DNA of 64,000 bases from Thuidium tamariscinum (Eukaryota; Streptophyta; Bryopsida; Hypnales; Thuidiaceae): contig OZ019759.1 of the NCBI GenBank assembly GCA_947034885.2, positions 14,944,501 to 15,008,500 of the forward strand. The letters run 5' to 3'. Within the stretch, counting starts at the first letter, position 1. Each line of letters opens with the position of its first letter. The notes below the pieces were generated by a model. It ran no database searches, was not told the DNA's origin, and was given only the letters and a program-made list of their open reading frames with translations. Positions 47,881 through 60,298 of the stretch are shown piece after piece. The position numbers were made by a program, and so were the translations under genes.

Positions 47881-49635
47881 CTGAGGTAGATGTTCACTTC
47901 GTTCTTACAGTTAGTTTACAATTGCAGAATGTGAGCCCATGCACCTTGTGTATGTTCGATGTTGCCGTCCATGTGCTTATGATTGTATTTTGGTAGGTGG
48001 GGTACGGAGCGGGAACATCTACAAGAGGCAGTAAAGGACATGGAAGAGTGTAGTGGGATGTAGATAAAGGCAAAAGAAACACTGGATATGATGAAGTGTA
48101 ATGGAATAAGAAGGTCATCCATGAAGCGGCAAATTTTTGAGCAGAGGTATGCACGTTCGACCACCGTCCTTGCACTTGGAATTCACGTTTTCAGAGTCCA
48201 TGTGCAGATTAATTCCAAAGGTATTCATTTTTTTGGGATGCGTACAAACCTTCCTTTTCTTCAATCTTATTTAAGAACTATGAAGTTGTATATGTGATTA
48301 GCTTCTCTGCATCGGCTTGATAGAATTGTAGGGAATTCAGGAGTATGAGATGCATGGTTTTCTGTAATTGATTACATATGTAGATATTGTATGGGCTGAT
48401 TGGACTATTCAGTACTGGTTTGGGGATGGAAAACTTACTCATTTTCTGTCATTGTAGGACTCGTTCTTAAGGTCTTCGAAGTTGAAGAATGAGAACTACT
48501 TTGGCATTTCGGATAATGGACCTGTCCCAGGGTAGACGTCAAGCAACATAAAACATGTCTGTCTTTAAGAATACTACTATAGCATTAGTAGCAGTTTTGG
48601 AAGCCTCCACTGAGAATGCAGGAAGCAGTGGACTTTGTTTTGAAACTTGCAGAGGTAATCTGCGTATGTGTGAGTAAAGACTTTTTTATACGTCCTTGTT
48701 AGAATCTAAGCAGGCAGATTGTATAAGTGGACATGACAAAGTTCCTTATTTGCATACCCAGTCTTAAATCGGGTAGAGGAAGTGTACAATCCTTTTGTAG
48801 GCTCTGTTGTCATAAGTCCTCAAGTGTGAAGAATTTGTATTCGGCAGTGTCTTTGTATTTAGCAACAAGCAGAAAATACTCTCTTTATTTTTGCATGTAC
48901 TTGTCACTATTCTTTGTATTTTTTAGAAATCCAAGTTCCAGGTGAAAGCGGTGATTGTTGTATGGTGGAGAGGACATGACGTTAAATTGACAAAGGCCAA
49001 GGCAGAAGTCTTGTGAAAAGGAAATGACTGAAGCTAAAGATTTGCTTCGGCCACTGGAATTCATGGTGAGGCATTACTAGTTCTCTCCTTGCTATGAAGC
49101 CATTTTTTGAAATACCTTTGAGTAAAGAACAGAATTAGGTCAGTTGAAGTAGTAGAGCCTACGAATGCGTGTATGACTGAGTAAATTGATACTTCAGATT
49201 TTAACTTGTCATGAATTGCCGCTTTCGTATTTCTGCACATGTAAGCAATTGACATGAGAAGCGAGGCCAATTTTAGATATTGAAGACGGAGTTCAATATC
49301 TCTTTTCTGTTACCCTAATTGGACATGTCATCATTGATGCGACGTGCATTCAAAATGATATTGAACGAGATGATGTCAGGTAAGGCGGTCTCGTTCTGTT
49401 TCATATCCAACTCCATTTTATAATCTTCCAGCCTTTTATAGTTCTGCAGACCCGTTCTTTGCGTCATTTAGAGCTCTTGTCGTGGTTTTAGATCAACTCT
49501 AGTCCTTTTCTCATGTGGCAAGTCGTTTTTGGGATGTTTCTCTTTTTGCCTGAGGGATCCAACGAAGATCGTGTTCCAGTGTTGTCGAATTCAATTTCAG
49601 GGAACCGTTTCTGTGTTCTGATCCTCTTGTGAACC
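47881..49635. other. Noncoding stretch between the Ptta-type gene and the CK2 fragment
   Basis: No supportable gene. A stretch near 49361-49385 (MILNEMMSG|GTAAGG-like) resembles an exon end but matches nothing I recognise. Confidence 0.4.
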
Positions 49636-49722
49636 AAGTACTTCGAAGGGCGTGAGTTGCTTGTCGATTTTGAGAACTATGATCTGGACATGTGGAGCTT
49701 GGGGTGCATGGTCGCTGGCATG
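49636..49722 (+). pseudogene. Captured exon fragment of casein kinase II alpha subunit
   Basis: Reads [16 protein letters not shown] then [13 protein letters not shown], followed by a donor-like GTGCGT. CK2-alpha kinases have [31 protein letters not shown] at this place (subdomains VIII-IX, with the invariant Asp of DMWSLGC). The match is continuous apart from two missing residues. Upstream the frame is lost (TGA at about 49630), and no other CK2 exon is recognised, so only about 29 codons remain. It lies on the plus strand, like the SPX-MFS fragment downstream. It is clearly a trapped gene piece, not a working kinase. Confidence 0.7.
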
Positions 49723-52700
49723 GTGCGTTTATTTGGACAGTTTTATTCGTGAGTGGATGAGATTGTTGATTTTAGTGATTTTGCTGCGCTAAATCCTAAT
49801 TTTGCTGCAGGTTGGTGTTATTGTTATAAAGAGAATTATTACAGAGTAATGTTATTCTTGGAAGCACTGTGTACTTCCATGGATGTGTGTGCGTCATATG
49901 AAGTTCATTTTAGGTTAATGTATGTAAAATTTTGAAGAAGTTCTCAGTCCCTTGTTGATGTTCGTTTTCCGTCACCAGGAGGTCCCCTCTACTACTTTAG
50001 CCTGTTTCTATATCCTCCACAGAGTTTATTCGTTGGACGATGTTGTAGAGAATGTATCATCAACGTTGTGGTATGATTATAGATGGTTAGCCTTGGGGTT
50101 GATCTCTTCTACTAGGTCGCGTTGGGAGGTACTGGTATGCTGTAGGGAAATAATTGATGTGTAAGGTTTATTGCTGGCGTTCTGCAGATTGGGTAGAGGC
50201 ACCCGACAGGTTTGATGACGAATTTCTTATAGCTTTTTGAGCCTCGTCTGCCGTTGGAATGCGAACCCCCTCCGGAGAAGCTAAAATGTCTCCAGTATGA
50301 AGGTGATCTTTCTCCTCATGAACTCACTTGAAAGAGTCAATTGTACTCTTTGTTTCTGATTTTCCTCATCACGTTCTAAACCTTCTTTTAGGGTTTCATT
50401 ATAAATATGATGCAGGATTCTGACCTGAAGTCTCATGGCTTACGGTTTTATTTTTGTGTTGGAGGTGCTATGGTGTTACTGAAACTGCATAGGCATGGAA
50501 ATATGCCACCGAATACTCCGGGGCCTACTTTCATTTTTTTTTTCTGGTAAATATTGCAGGCATCGGACACTTTGTTCAGCATTTTGCGGAGCGTGGAGAT
50601 CTTGAATGTGCTCCTCCTGTCACTAAGGGAGAAACTCCTGTAAGAGTCCTCATCTTTCGTCAGTGACTATGTCAAGTATTTCTTCTGATTTGCATTAGCT
50701 TCATTGTCGTGGGTTGGTTTATGTTGATTCTCTCTAGGTCTTGCACTTTATGATATATGTGCTTTCTTGTCTTATGGTGGTAATTCCATATTGTTAAGTT
50801 CTCCAATATTGGAACAATGACATTGGATTATATGTGAATTGATTGCAATTGAACCATAACAGAGATGTGCAAGGATGCAGAGTCAAAGGCGTGCTCGATT
50901 CCATCAACTTCGATTGGAGGAAGGAACAAAGAAGGCACTTGATGAACTGGCCAAATGTATGTCTTATTTCCCATGGGTATATTTTCGGGATCTTTGTTTT
51001 GCTGAGGGCCATTACACACGGTGGACTTTTCATTGCAGTGTAGCTTCACATTGATTCGCTCTCTTTAGTCTCTATTTAAAAGTTGTTAGTGTTTGCACCT
51101 TGATGGTTAATCAATTAGGGTTCCTGGAACCCCATGAATCTCTCCAGATTCAAACCCTCCCAGTTCATCAGTCATCACAGGTTCGTCATCCTCTTCCCTT
51201 TTTTGGAGGGTTTTGGCCCACCCAACTACAACACCGAGTCAAAAACGAAAAGCTAGTGTGGCCTTTTCGTGCATGATGTACTTTCAGTACACAAGTAGCA
51301 TGCCATTACTGTACATGTACAAGTCATTCAGCTTATTAAGCCTTAGCTTCAATTGCTTCCTGAGGTTTGAAGCCAACTTGAAATTTGCAAATGCAGATGC
51401 AGCTCCACTTCCACATTTGTGAACTCCTTCATTGCTTTGCTCCCGTTTCTTGCGTAGTGGTTGATCGAATTCTTGGGTCAGTCATGCTTGCGCCTCAATT
51501 TGTTGGTTCTTTAGTAGTAGATGGGATTTATTGTATGCCTTTGAAGGTTTATTGATTTTGTGTTGAATCGTGAAGTGTAGGATCAGTTTTGTTTGCAATT
51601 TGGTGTTTTGTAAGGTCAATTGAATAGGGTTAGACGTGAATTAATTGCAGGAATGAATCAGTTTGATTGGTATTAGTGGATGGTATTGGAACCCTCGGAA
51701 GGTTCAGTATATTTTGTATCTTGAAACGTGAAATGTAGGATCAGTTGTTAGTGTTTGCACCTTGAAGGTTAATCAATTAGGGTTAGACTTGAACTATCTG
51801 ATCAGTTTATGTGCACTTAGTTGGTATTTGGGGATGGTATTGCAAGCCTTGAAGGTTCAATGAATTTAGAGTTAAACGTGAATTTTATGATCAGGTCTAT
51901 TTGCACCTTGTTAGTATTAGTGGATGTTGTTTGTGAGGTTTGACTGTTTCGGATTGAACGCAGTCACAGGGCGGTTAGTTTACCATTCGTTTTTGATGTT
52001 TTGTCTTGCAAGAAATTGGTGTTACAAGTAGCAATTGCGTGTGCAAAGATTGATTGTTCATGGGGGACTTCGTTGTGTGGGAAGAGTTATTGTGGATGAT
52101 GATCACTTTAAACCCTAAACCTCGACTATGGATTAGTTCATGGATGCTTTTGTAGTGATGAACAATGGTGGGGTTCGGGAAGAAGCTGGCGGAGAGGCAA
52201 GTTCCAGCATAGGAAGCGTAAGTGTCTTCGGCACGAATTCAAAATATTAGTTTTGGGTTAGACATGGGAACATTGAGAGGGGTGATGCGTGAACAGGAGC
52301 TTCGCAAGTGATTTCGTGAAAATTGTCCTGAATAGTTTTCCTTAGTCTTCCTTAGTTTTTCAATTTTGCAGTTCCTGGTTTCTAATTTGGGTACATTGCA
52401 CATGATGGGACTCCCGTGTGTTTATCGAAACCATAGGTCAATTGAATCCGCAACACAACATTCCCGAGAATCCTCGTTAAACACCGTCTGAATAGGCATT
52501 TTCTGAAGCATCGAAAGGACTACCTGACACCTTGTTTTGCAAAGTTGAACTGAATTAGAACAAGGGAAAGCTCTTTAAGCCAATACGTTTTTGATAATGT
52601 CAGAACTTTATTTTTTTGCTTATTACGCTCTGCTTCAACATGGCTTTGCTCTGAATAACTCATTGTTGGCATTGCTCTCCAAAGTTGTAAGACTACTACT

Positions 52701-52869
52701 TAAGAATGTCATGTAGGGGACCTCTTTTTGGTAAATTTTTTACTAAACCCTTCGCTGGACGGCCTACACTCTTGCCTATCATAGACCCTACGTGCTTTGC
52801 CCTTGAGGGTTTTCAATTTATGAGATTCTCTGAAGTATACGAAACTTACTGCTTCTGTTTGTTGGTCCA
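49723..52869. other. Mostly noncoding stretch inside the giant CACTA
   Basis: Contains exon-like bits with acceptor and donor signals but no recognised product: 50200-50290 (WVEAPDRFDDEFLIAF), 50570-50640 (GHFVQHFAERGDLECAPPV, with flanking CAG| and |GTAAGAG) and 50860-50955 (MQSQRRARFHQLRLEEGTKK). These may be remnants of further captured genes. Confidence 0.3.
51560..51935. repeat. Degenerate direct repeats
   Basis: Two to three diverged copies of a module containing CACCTTGAAGGTTAATCAA, AGGGTTAGACTTGAA, TGATCAGTTT and GGTATTAGTGGATGGTATTG. A further partial copy lies at about 51085-51120 (TTAGTGTTTGCACCTTGATGG). Confidence 0.5.
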
Positions 52870-55485
52870 GATATTACATAAATTACAAGATGATGAAGAG
52901 GAAGGTCAGGGACTACAGTGAGAAGCTGCAGGATGGCCACAAAGATGAGCGTAATCGCATTCTCAAAGAGTTCTCGGATTTGCTTGATCATTAGGTATAT
53001 GTCACCGACACTTTTTACATTTATGATCTGCTACTGATATCAATTCCTTCCGTATGAATGTTTTGTTGCCCAACCACAACAAAGTCAAAGGTGTTCCAAT
53101 AGTAGATGGTAAAGAACTACAGAAACCTTACCGCAAACGAATACTACAGAGTTTGAGATCCCTTTCCCATTTGCTTGAATTTTCTTCCGTGATTTCTTTA
53201 GACTAAGGTAGAGTATACGAAAACCTTTAGGAACTTGATCCCGCCTCCCATTGACCCTGTTACCAACAACTCATCTTTTTCAATACACTTGGTTGGCCTT
53301 CAATTAGGAAATTGGTGTAAGAAAGAATGACTTGGCTAAAAGTCTATGACTCCTTAACCTTGAATGGAAATCAGAGTTTCTCTTTTCTCCTTTAAATAGT
53401 AGTCTAAAACCTTGTACTTTGAATGATTGCTTAAGAAATTTGAGGGATAATCGTACATCGGGTGATAAATTTTTTCATTCCAAATGAGCTTGACTCTTGT
53501 TCCCAAAGTGAACTCTCTAGTGAGTTTTCCAATGAAAGAAAATTCCTGTGTAAATGCTTAAACTATTGCGAATAGTATTCTCTACCTTAACTTTTTTTGT
53601 TGACGTTTCTTTTCAGGTTGAAAAGATGGTTCTATTTTTGTTAATCAAGCAAGGTCAGTTAGCTTTGTAGCTTTCTAAACTAGCAGATGAACGTGAAGCC
53701 GAAGATGATGCAGAACAAGGAGGAGTGGAATCTGAGCGTCGGGAGAGATTGCGTGATGCTTACCATTCTGTGGGAGAGGATTTGATGTCCCTTTTACGTT
53801 TTGTGGATCTCAATGCAACAGGTCTGCGCAAAATTCTGAAAAAGTTTGACAAAAATGTGGGATACCGGTTGAGTGATGAGTATATGGCCACTCGTTCCAA
53901 CCACCCTTTCTCGCAGCTCCAACACATCTTTCGACATGTGGTTAGTATGCAAATCCCTTGTTTCACCCCAGAAGCAATTGAAATCCATCCAGACTTCTTT
54001 AATGTCACAACTTCAGTGCTGAAAATGCACATGTTTACCAATGAGTTTGGTAACATTGGTGGCTGTAAATACCCAAACCAAAATCCAATGTTGACACCCT
54101 ACTATTGTGAAAATGAATTGTTGGATGCAAAAGTTACATTGAAGAGGTTGTAGGACTTGTGAAGGTGATCTTTACGGACTTGTTGAACTCCTTATTGTCA
54201 CATTCATATGCAACTGCTTGTGATATAGAAGAGTGTGATAGTGAGAGCGGGGAGTGAGGGCCGAATTTGGTGTATCTGTTTCCTAGGGCTTTGTGGGAGA
54301 AAGTGATTTTAAAGAAATCTGGGTCTATAAATCTCCTCGTGTCCTTGACAAACTTCTCTCGAGGAGTGGTAGAATTAACTGGACATGAAAAAATCAGAGT
54401 CATAGTGAAAGACTTGATGGATGTTTCTGAATCTTTGATAGGGAATCGGTTCAATGGTGGCCACAATATGACGAAACCTTGTGGAGCTTGAAAACAAAGG
54501 GAGACCCGTGACTTCCATATATGAGCAGAAGTCAAAGTTAGGCTTTTAAGTAAAATCCTTCTTCTCACTAATCTGAATTCATTAGAAATTGCTAAGGTTG
54601 CGGGTTTAAGGGTTTAGGGGATAGGAATGTCCAGAAAGCATAAATAGTAGATATCATTTAATAGTAAAATTTGATCAAAACCATCCTGCAGGACCCTATA
54701 ATGGAGTCCATCAGAAAGGCAGAAGACAGGCTTACCAATACAGCAGGCGTTTTGCGTTTCCTTGGTCAGCAGTTTGTGAGTGGCCGTGGTGATGTGCCAG
54801 ACGAGGAAGAGGATCTTGAAGAGAAAAATTATCATTTCATGTCACTTGTCCTCAACCTTGTGAACACGTATCTTTACATGGTGAGTGTTTTAGTCTCTTT
54901 CCAAACCTTCGTTGTTTACTTCCAAATCGTTGTATTTGTACTTAACATTTTTTAAGTGCCTGTGACATGAAACCTTTTGAGAGCAGTGTCAGCTAAGGGT
55001 TATTTAAAGAAAAATCATGCCCAAATCAGAGCAAATCAAGCGAAATTAGCTCAACCTGTTCAACTTTACTAAACATGGTTTCAAGGATTCCTTTTCAACC
55101 CAATTCAGAGAATCCAGAGGGTTTTCAACAAGGATTCTTGAGAATGTTATGAATAGTAATGAAATTTCTTAACAATATGAAAAGTTGTGATTATTGGGTC
55201 CACCATTCAATGCGTTTTTCAGGTGAATACATATATCATTGTTCCAACAGCTGACAAATGCGCGACAAGCTTGGGAGTTGCACCGACACTATGTGGGGTG
55301 ATTATTGGCTCTATGGCTATTGCCCAATTGCTTTCTTCTGTTTACCTGAGTGCTTGGTCTAATAAGTCCTACTTTGGACCCTTGGTTTTTAGGAGCGTCA
55401 TCCTTTGCCTTGGGAATGTGTTATATGCCCTTGCCTATAGTTTCAACTCCGTGACCGTGCTCCTCATCGGCCGCTTGCTGTGTGG
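52870..55485 (+). pseudogene. Captured SPX-MFS phosphate transporter (PHT5/VPT-type) fragment
   Basis: Four recognisable exons with consensus splice sites: 52870-52994 (YYINYKMMKRKVRDYSEKLQ, SPX helix), 53617-53940 (VEKMVLFLL, then [20 protein letters not shown] with the inositol-pyrophosphate-binding lysines KILKKFDK), 54692-54880 (DPIMESIRKAEDRL, ending LVNTYLYM) and 55223-55485 ([18 protein letters not shown], then [21 protein letters not shown], the first MFS helices, ending RLLCG). This is the vacuolar phosphate transporter family, SPX sensor plus MFS channel. The first exon and everything after the early MFS helices are absent, as is the short exon expected between the second and third. 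Two TAG stops occur (52992-52994, where the family has Gln, and about 53668). Retained introns show DNA-level capture. Confidence 0.85.
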
Positions 55486-58400
55486 GTAAGACATACAAAT
55501 CCAGCCCCCCTTAGTGAATAAATTGAAGTTTGATCACGAATTTATGATGTTTTCTTCTTCATGGTGAAGAGAGAATTCACCCTTGAAGAAAATGAACTTG
55601 TTAGAAAACGAAACTTTATTTAGCGGTGAATGAGGGTTGTCATTGGGAGTCAATGAGGCTTGTTGCTCTAATCTGTGCCAAATCATCATATACGAACTTC
55701 TCGCTTCCTACTCTCCTGCCAAATTAGTTTATTAAGTTTTAAGACCTAAAAAAGTTAGTTCTCTATCCTTGAAAACTTGTTTGTTGAACTTTTAGCAATT
55801 GTCTCATTTCTTGGACTCTTGGGAATAGCAAGCTTATGGGACATTCACGCTCGGTCTTTTTGAGAAGTCCATACTTTGACATAAGATCATGAGAGGTTTT
55901 ACATAATTGTTACTATACAGAGTGTGTTGGTTTTATGTGTAAGTGGTTGGGATTGGTAGATAAATGTGAATGAGATATTGATGTGGTTTAAACCTTGACA
56001 TAGGCTCATAAACTCATTTACATATTGAGCTAACATTGGGTGTGAACGAGCCATTAGCTAAATATTGTATTGAATGCAGTGTGTTGATTATTGTAATGCA
56101 ATTCTTGGCATTTGTATACCAAATTTAGTGTTATGATTAATGTGGTTGCGTTTTGTTTCACCTCTGTAGTGTCCCGCCTTTAGACACTACATTCTCATCA
56201 TGTTGTAAACAATGTATAATTAAGTTGTAGTGTGAAAGTACTATTGTTTTCTGGAGACGACTTCTTCCTTTAAAGATTATATTTAAGGTTAGGAACTAAG
56301 GTATTTTGTCTCCTATGTTAAATCACTGTCTTCAGTTTCAGATTCTGATGGTCTTCTTTCCTTTTGGCTTTTGGCAGATGACGTTAATGACCCAGATATA
56401 GAATGAGATCCTGAGAAGACGTTGTTCGTTGTAGGCATTGACTATTTCATGTGAGGCTATTTCATGTGAGGCTACCAAATAGATTTTCTTCATCTTCGAC
56501 TGCCCTAGTTTCCTTGCTTCGTGTTGGATTATTTGTTGCCTGTTGGTTTTCCAGACATAGTATGAAGCCGTGCCTGGTCTGAATTCCCATCGAACAATGA
56601 GGCTGTGGTCGCTTGTGATGGGAGTTGTGTGGCAATAGTTTGGAGACTTTTGAATTCCTTGGCGTATATGTTGGACTTATAAGTAACATGGGGGCATTAT
56701 TTGTTGATTGTTGTTGGGATAGTTTTTGGGGGCTTTTTGTTTTATATTCTGGGTTTCCACTATGTTTTGACAGCCTAAACCCTCACTCTCACTTTGTGAC
56801 GTTGACGATGTTTCTCAGTGTAAAGTTGTATCCCCTTCTGCTTGTGCAGACCATCGATTTCTTGGAAGTGTCAGCATTATTATCACCAGTGCAGGCTGAT
56901 ATGCAGGGTAGCTATGGTACTTTTCACCTCTCGGTCCATTTTTTGGCTTGCAGCCCGCACTCTTGAATTCTATGAGTTTTTTCCAAGTAGCATGTGTGAA
57001 ATTCTTCCAGTGTAGATGACGTTATGAATGTGCTTGTCCCATTTTTACTGTGGATTCTATTCGTAGTTTCCGTGCGCATGCCAATAATTGTAAGGAGCCT
57101 TGGGCTTAGTGTAGGATGGTGACGTCTGTGTGGTACGAGACCCCTTCGTGTTTCTGTCATAGAACATCGGTTATTTATTGATCAATGCACGTTGCACGAC
57201 TAAGCGCAGTCACTAAGTGTCGTGCTCATCCTTACTTGTGTCCTGTCCGTTTGATGGAGGAAAGCAACCAGCATACTCCTTCAGGAAATGGAATTATACA
57301 TTGAAGTACGTCCTGTCCTCCTTTGAATTCATGCATTTCCTAACGTCATACCCTGCTTCCTCGGAATGCTTTGTTTTGTAATCAATTTTTGTGATTAACT
57401 TGAGCATGAGCCTGAAGTATTGAAAGTAAAAGCATTGTATTGGAAACTGTTTTGTGAAGAACGTTTGGATGGGAGCGTTGGACATAATTCGTGCAGGCAA
57501 TAATTTACTTTTCTATTCGTATTGCAGGTTGCCTTTAGCATGACCGTGCTTTTGAGGAGGTTGCCATGAAAATAGCTGATGAAGAGTGTGATGAAGTTGA
57601 GTTCAGGAATAAGTCTGGCATGTTGATAATTGCATATGCCTGGATTCTTGTTTGGGCCTTCGGGGTGATAGTGAGGTCAAGAGTTCACTGCTTAGTGACT
57701 TCTGACATGTTACGCCATTGCTTTCATTTTCCTTTGGTGGACTTCGGTCAACTGGTCTCTCTTCTCGGAAGATAATAATGAATATGTGGTTTATGGTACT
57801 TTGTAGGAAATTGCAGAACGAGAGTGTGGAGATTAAGATAGAGCGTTGACCATGAACCCATTCAACCACTGGAATTGTAAGCCGGCCTATGTTTTGAGAA
57901 TTCTCTTCGACCCATTGGGTTCGTGCAATCTCTTTCCTTTAGGGGAAGGGGCAGTTCAGTGTGCTTGTATGTTTCTCCTTCGACTAGATCTTGTGCTTCA
58001 TTGTTGCCCTCATTTTGTAGAACATTGTAATGTTCTTGAGGCTGATCGGTAATGTTTGTGACGTTATTTTCTACTTCAGTTCTGTCGACGGTTTGTTTTC
58101 TGTGTTGAAGGCTGGAAGCCTTTGCAGTTGAAGTCATTTGTGGCTGGAAGCAGGTTGTGCTCTTTCATTTTCTTCATGAATCGTTTTGTTCAGAGGCACT
58201 CGCGTTTGTGCGTGCGGGTCATTTAATTTGTGGACCACAGACCCCAACGTCTCTGAAACTAGTAACTGCGCTCTGAATTTTTTTCATTAACACGAAAGAA
58301 ATGCATCTATGACGTTAACCTCATGTTCTTTTCTATGTGTCTGAGGATGATTCCTGTTTTCGCATTCAAATTTGCAAGGTCCATGTGATGACTGCTGGAC

Positions 58401-59811
58401 TTAAATATAGTTCATGGGACAAGCTTCGGTGTGTGGGCGTTTCTGCCTGTCCAAAACACTTTGAGGGTGTGCCCAACATTTGTGACATTTGTCAGATCAT
58501 TATACGTGCGCTCTTCATTTCTTTTTGTCTTTGACTGCAGAACGATGGCGATCTGGAAGGCATGATGAGAATCTGTGTTTGTTGTGTTAGGTGACATGGG
58601 AAGCAGTCTCAGTGGATATCATGGCAGACTGCATTTGAATAGGTTCGTTTACCATCCGACATCTCATGCAATATTCCGTTCCAGCATTTGCCGAACCTCA
58701 GTGTGTCACTAATATGTGTGTAGCATTAAATTGACATACACACAGAGGCCTCACTGAAGGAATTTCTTCCTAAACCATAAAGCATGTAATGAGTTTGCAT
58801 CAAATAGACTGTAATAGGTGACGTACTTAACTTTTTCCTCTTTGTGCTTTTGAAATGTGGACAAGGAGAGAGCGCCTTCTGTCTATTGGTGTGGAGGATT
58901 TTGAAGAGAGGGGAAAGCATGTCCCCAAGAGTTTGTTTGTTTGCGTCCACCTGAAGTATAAGTCTACGTCAGTTCTATTGGAAGTTCCCTTGATTTCACA
59001 AGTCGACGGAGCTTTTTGTTTTTTTAATTTGAAATACAAGACGGCAATGCCTACAGTCTTAGTCCTTTAGTAGTGATAGTTGTCTTTGAAAGAAATGAGC
59101 TTGGAGGATGTTTGATTTCCCCGTTTTGTGTAGGGGTATTTTAATCTCAAATTTTTTTTTGTTTTCATCAACGAACAAAAGTGAAATGAGCTTTATATAG
59201 CTTTTGATTGCCCAGATTTCGTCCAGTGTATTCGGTATACTTATGGTCATTCCTAATTCTGGAGCGTAGTTTGCAGTTGACAAATGAGGGCTACCAAAGT
59301 GGACTGTACCTTCGGAAATGAGGCATATCAATGCGTGAAGTCTGAGGTGCACATAGACATGGAGATGCAGAAGCTTCTCAAAGCACGGACGAATGGGTGG
59401 AATGCGTAAGGGTGGGAGCAATAGAAAGATTTAGCATTGCATGTGGAAGCGGAGGATGTTGACGCTAGTTTCCTAAAAAAAGAGCCGGTATTTATAGAAA
59501 TATTGTATAATCAAAGGGTCTCTGCGCTGCGGTTGATGAGGTAGTATTCATCATGAAATCAGTAGCGTGAAGCCCTCAAAATGTTATATTACGTAAGACT
59601 TACCTGTAGTTTTAGCGTCTCGATAGAAAATGTTGTAACTAAATCGCTAGGGTATTGCTGGGTAGTCCGATTAACTCATGGGACGAAGGGGTTCCCTAAA
59701 CCCTAAACCATATGATCATTTTACATCTAAATGCCGATGCTTAGCAGGTCAGTATTGTCTTAATTTGTAGCGAGAGAGAGATGCATGAACTCTAATCCTT
59801 GGCAGTCATGT
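55486..59811. other. Noncoding stretch between the SPX-MFS fragment and the B3 gene
   Basis: No convincing gene. Short exon-like pieces occur near 56380 (DDVNDPDIE after TTGGCAG|) and 57545-57610 (RAFEEVAMKIADEECDEVEF), neither recognised. A short CCCTAAACCCTAAACC motif is at 59696. Confidence 0.35.
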
Positions 59812-60298
59812 TCAGTTGTTGTCGACTTCCTCTAGTAGAGAACAGGAAGTCACACTTTCTCTGCAATTAGAATGCAGGACGTTGAAGCAGGATTTTTCAA
59901 CCAGCTGGAACTTCAAGCGGTCTCCTTCCTGGACGTTGTGGCAGCGTACGAAATCCTCCCACCCATCTTCGAAAGATACCTCTGCATCTTCAGTGAGGCA
60001 TGTGACATTTACTTTGACGTTGACGTTCACTGGCCATCGAGGTTTGTCTCCTTCGTAACCTAGACGGACTTTTTTTTGAAACTTGTCTCCATGGTCTCGG
60101 ACAAACCAAACAGGAACCTTTTGAATGAACAAGAAGTATAGTTAAGTTAGGAGAAGAAGTAGTGAACAAAAAGAGAACTAGAAAACAGGTCAACAAAATG
60201 AAGTAGGAGGAACTCACCAAACTCTTAAAAGAAGATGCCTTAACTGTTTTCTCAAATGATTTCTCTCCATTAGCGACCGCAGCATTGTAAGAAGCCAT
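59812..60298 (-). CDS. Small B3-domain gene with intact two-exon frame
   Basis: Exon 1 is 60298-60218 (MASYNAAVANGEKSFEKTVK then ASSFKSL) and exon 2 is 60117-59812, joined in phase 0 across a 100-bp intron with donor |GTGAGTT and acceptor CAAAAG|. The 128-residue product reads SFKSL|VPVWFVRDHGDKF, then EVSFEDGWEDFVRCHNVQEG and DRLKFQLVEKSCFNVLHSN. These are the ordered marks of a plant B3 DNA-binding domain (FF/SFK start, PxxFV, W..F, EGD.L.F). It is close to REM/VRN1-type B3 domains and contains almost nothing else. There is no stop in the model. It sits within 2.3 kb of the right end, on the strand opposite the other captured genes. It could be expressed as a minimal DNA-binding protein; expression is not shown. 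Confidence 0.65.

Noticed and set aside
50860-50955. Resemblance to the MNQQRSRRFR segment of XRN 5'-3' exoribonucleases
   Set aside because: Only a few Arg/Gln-rich residues agree; too short and biased to claim.
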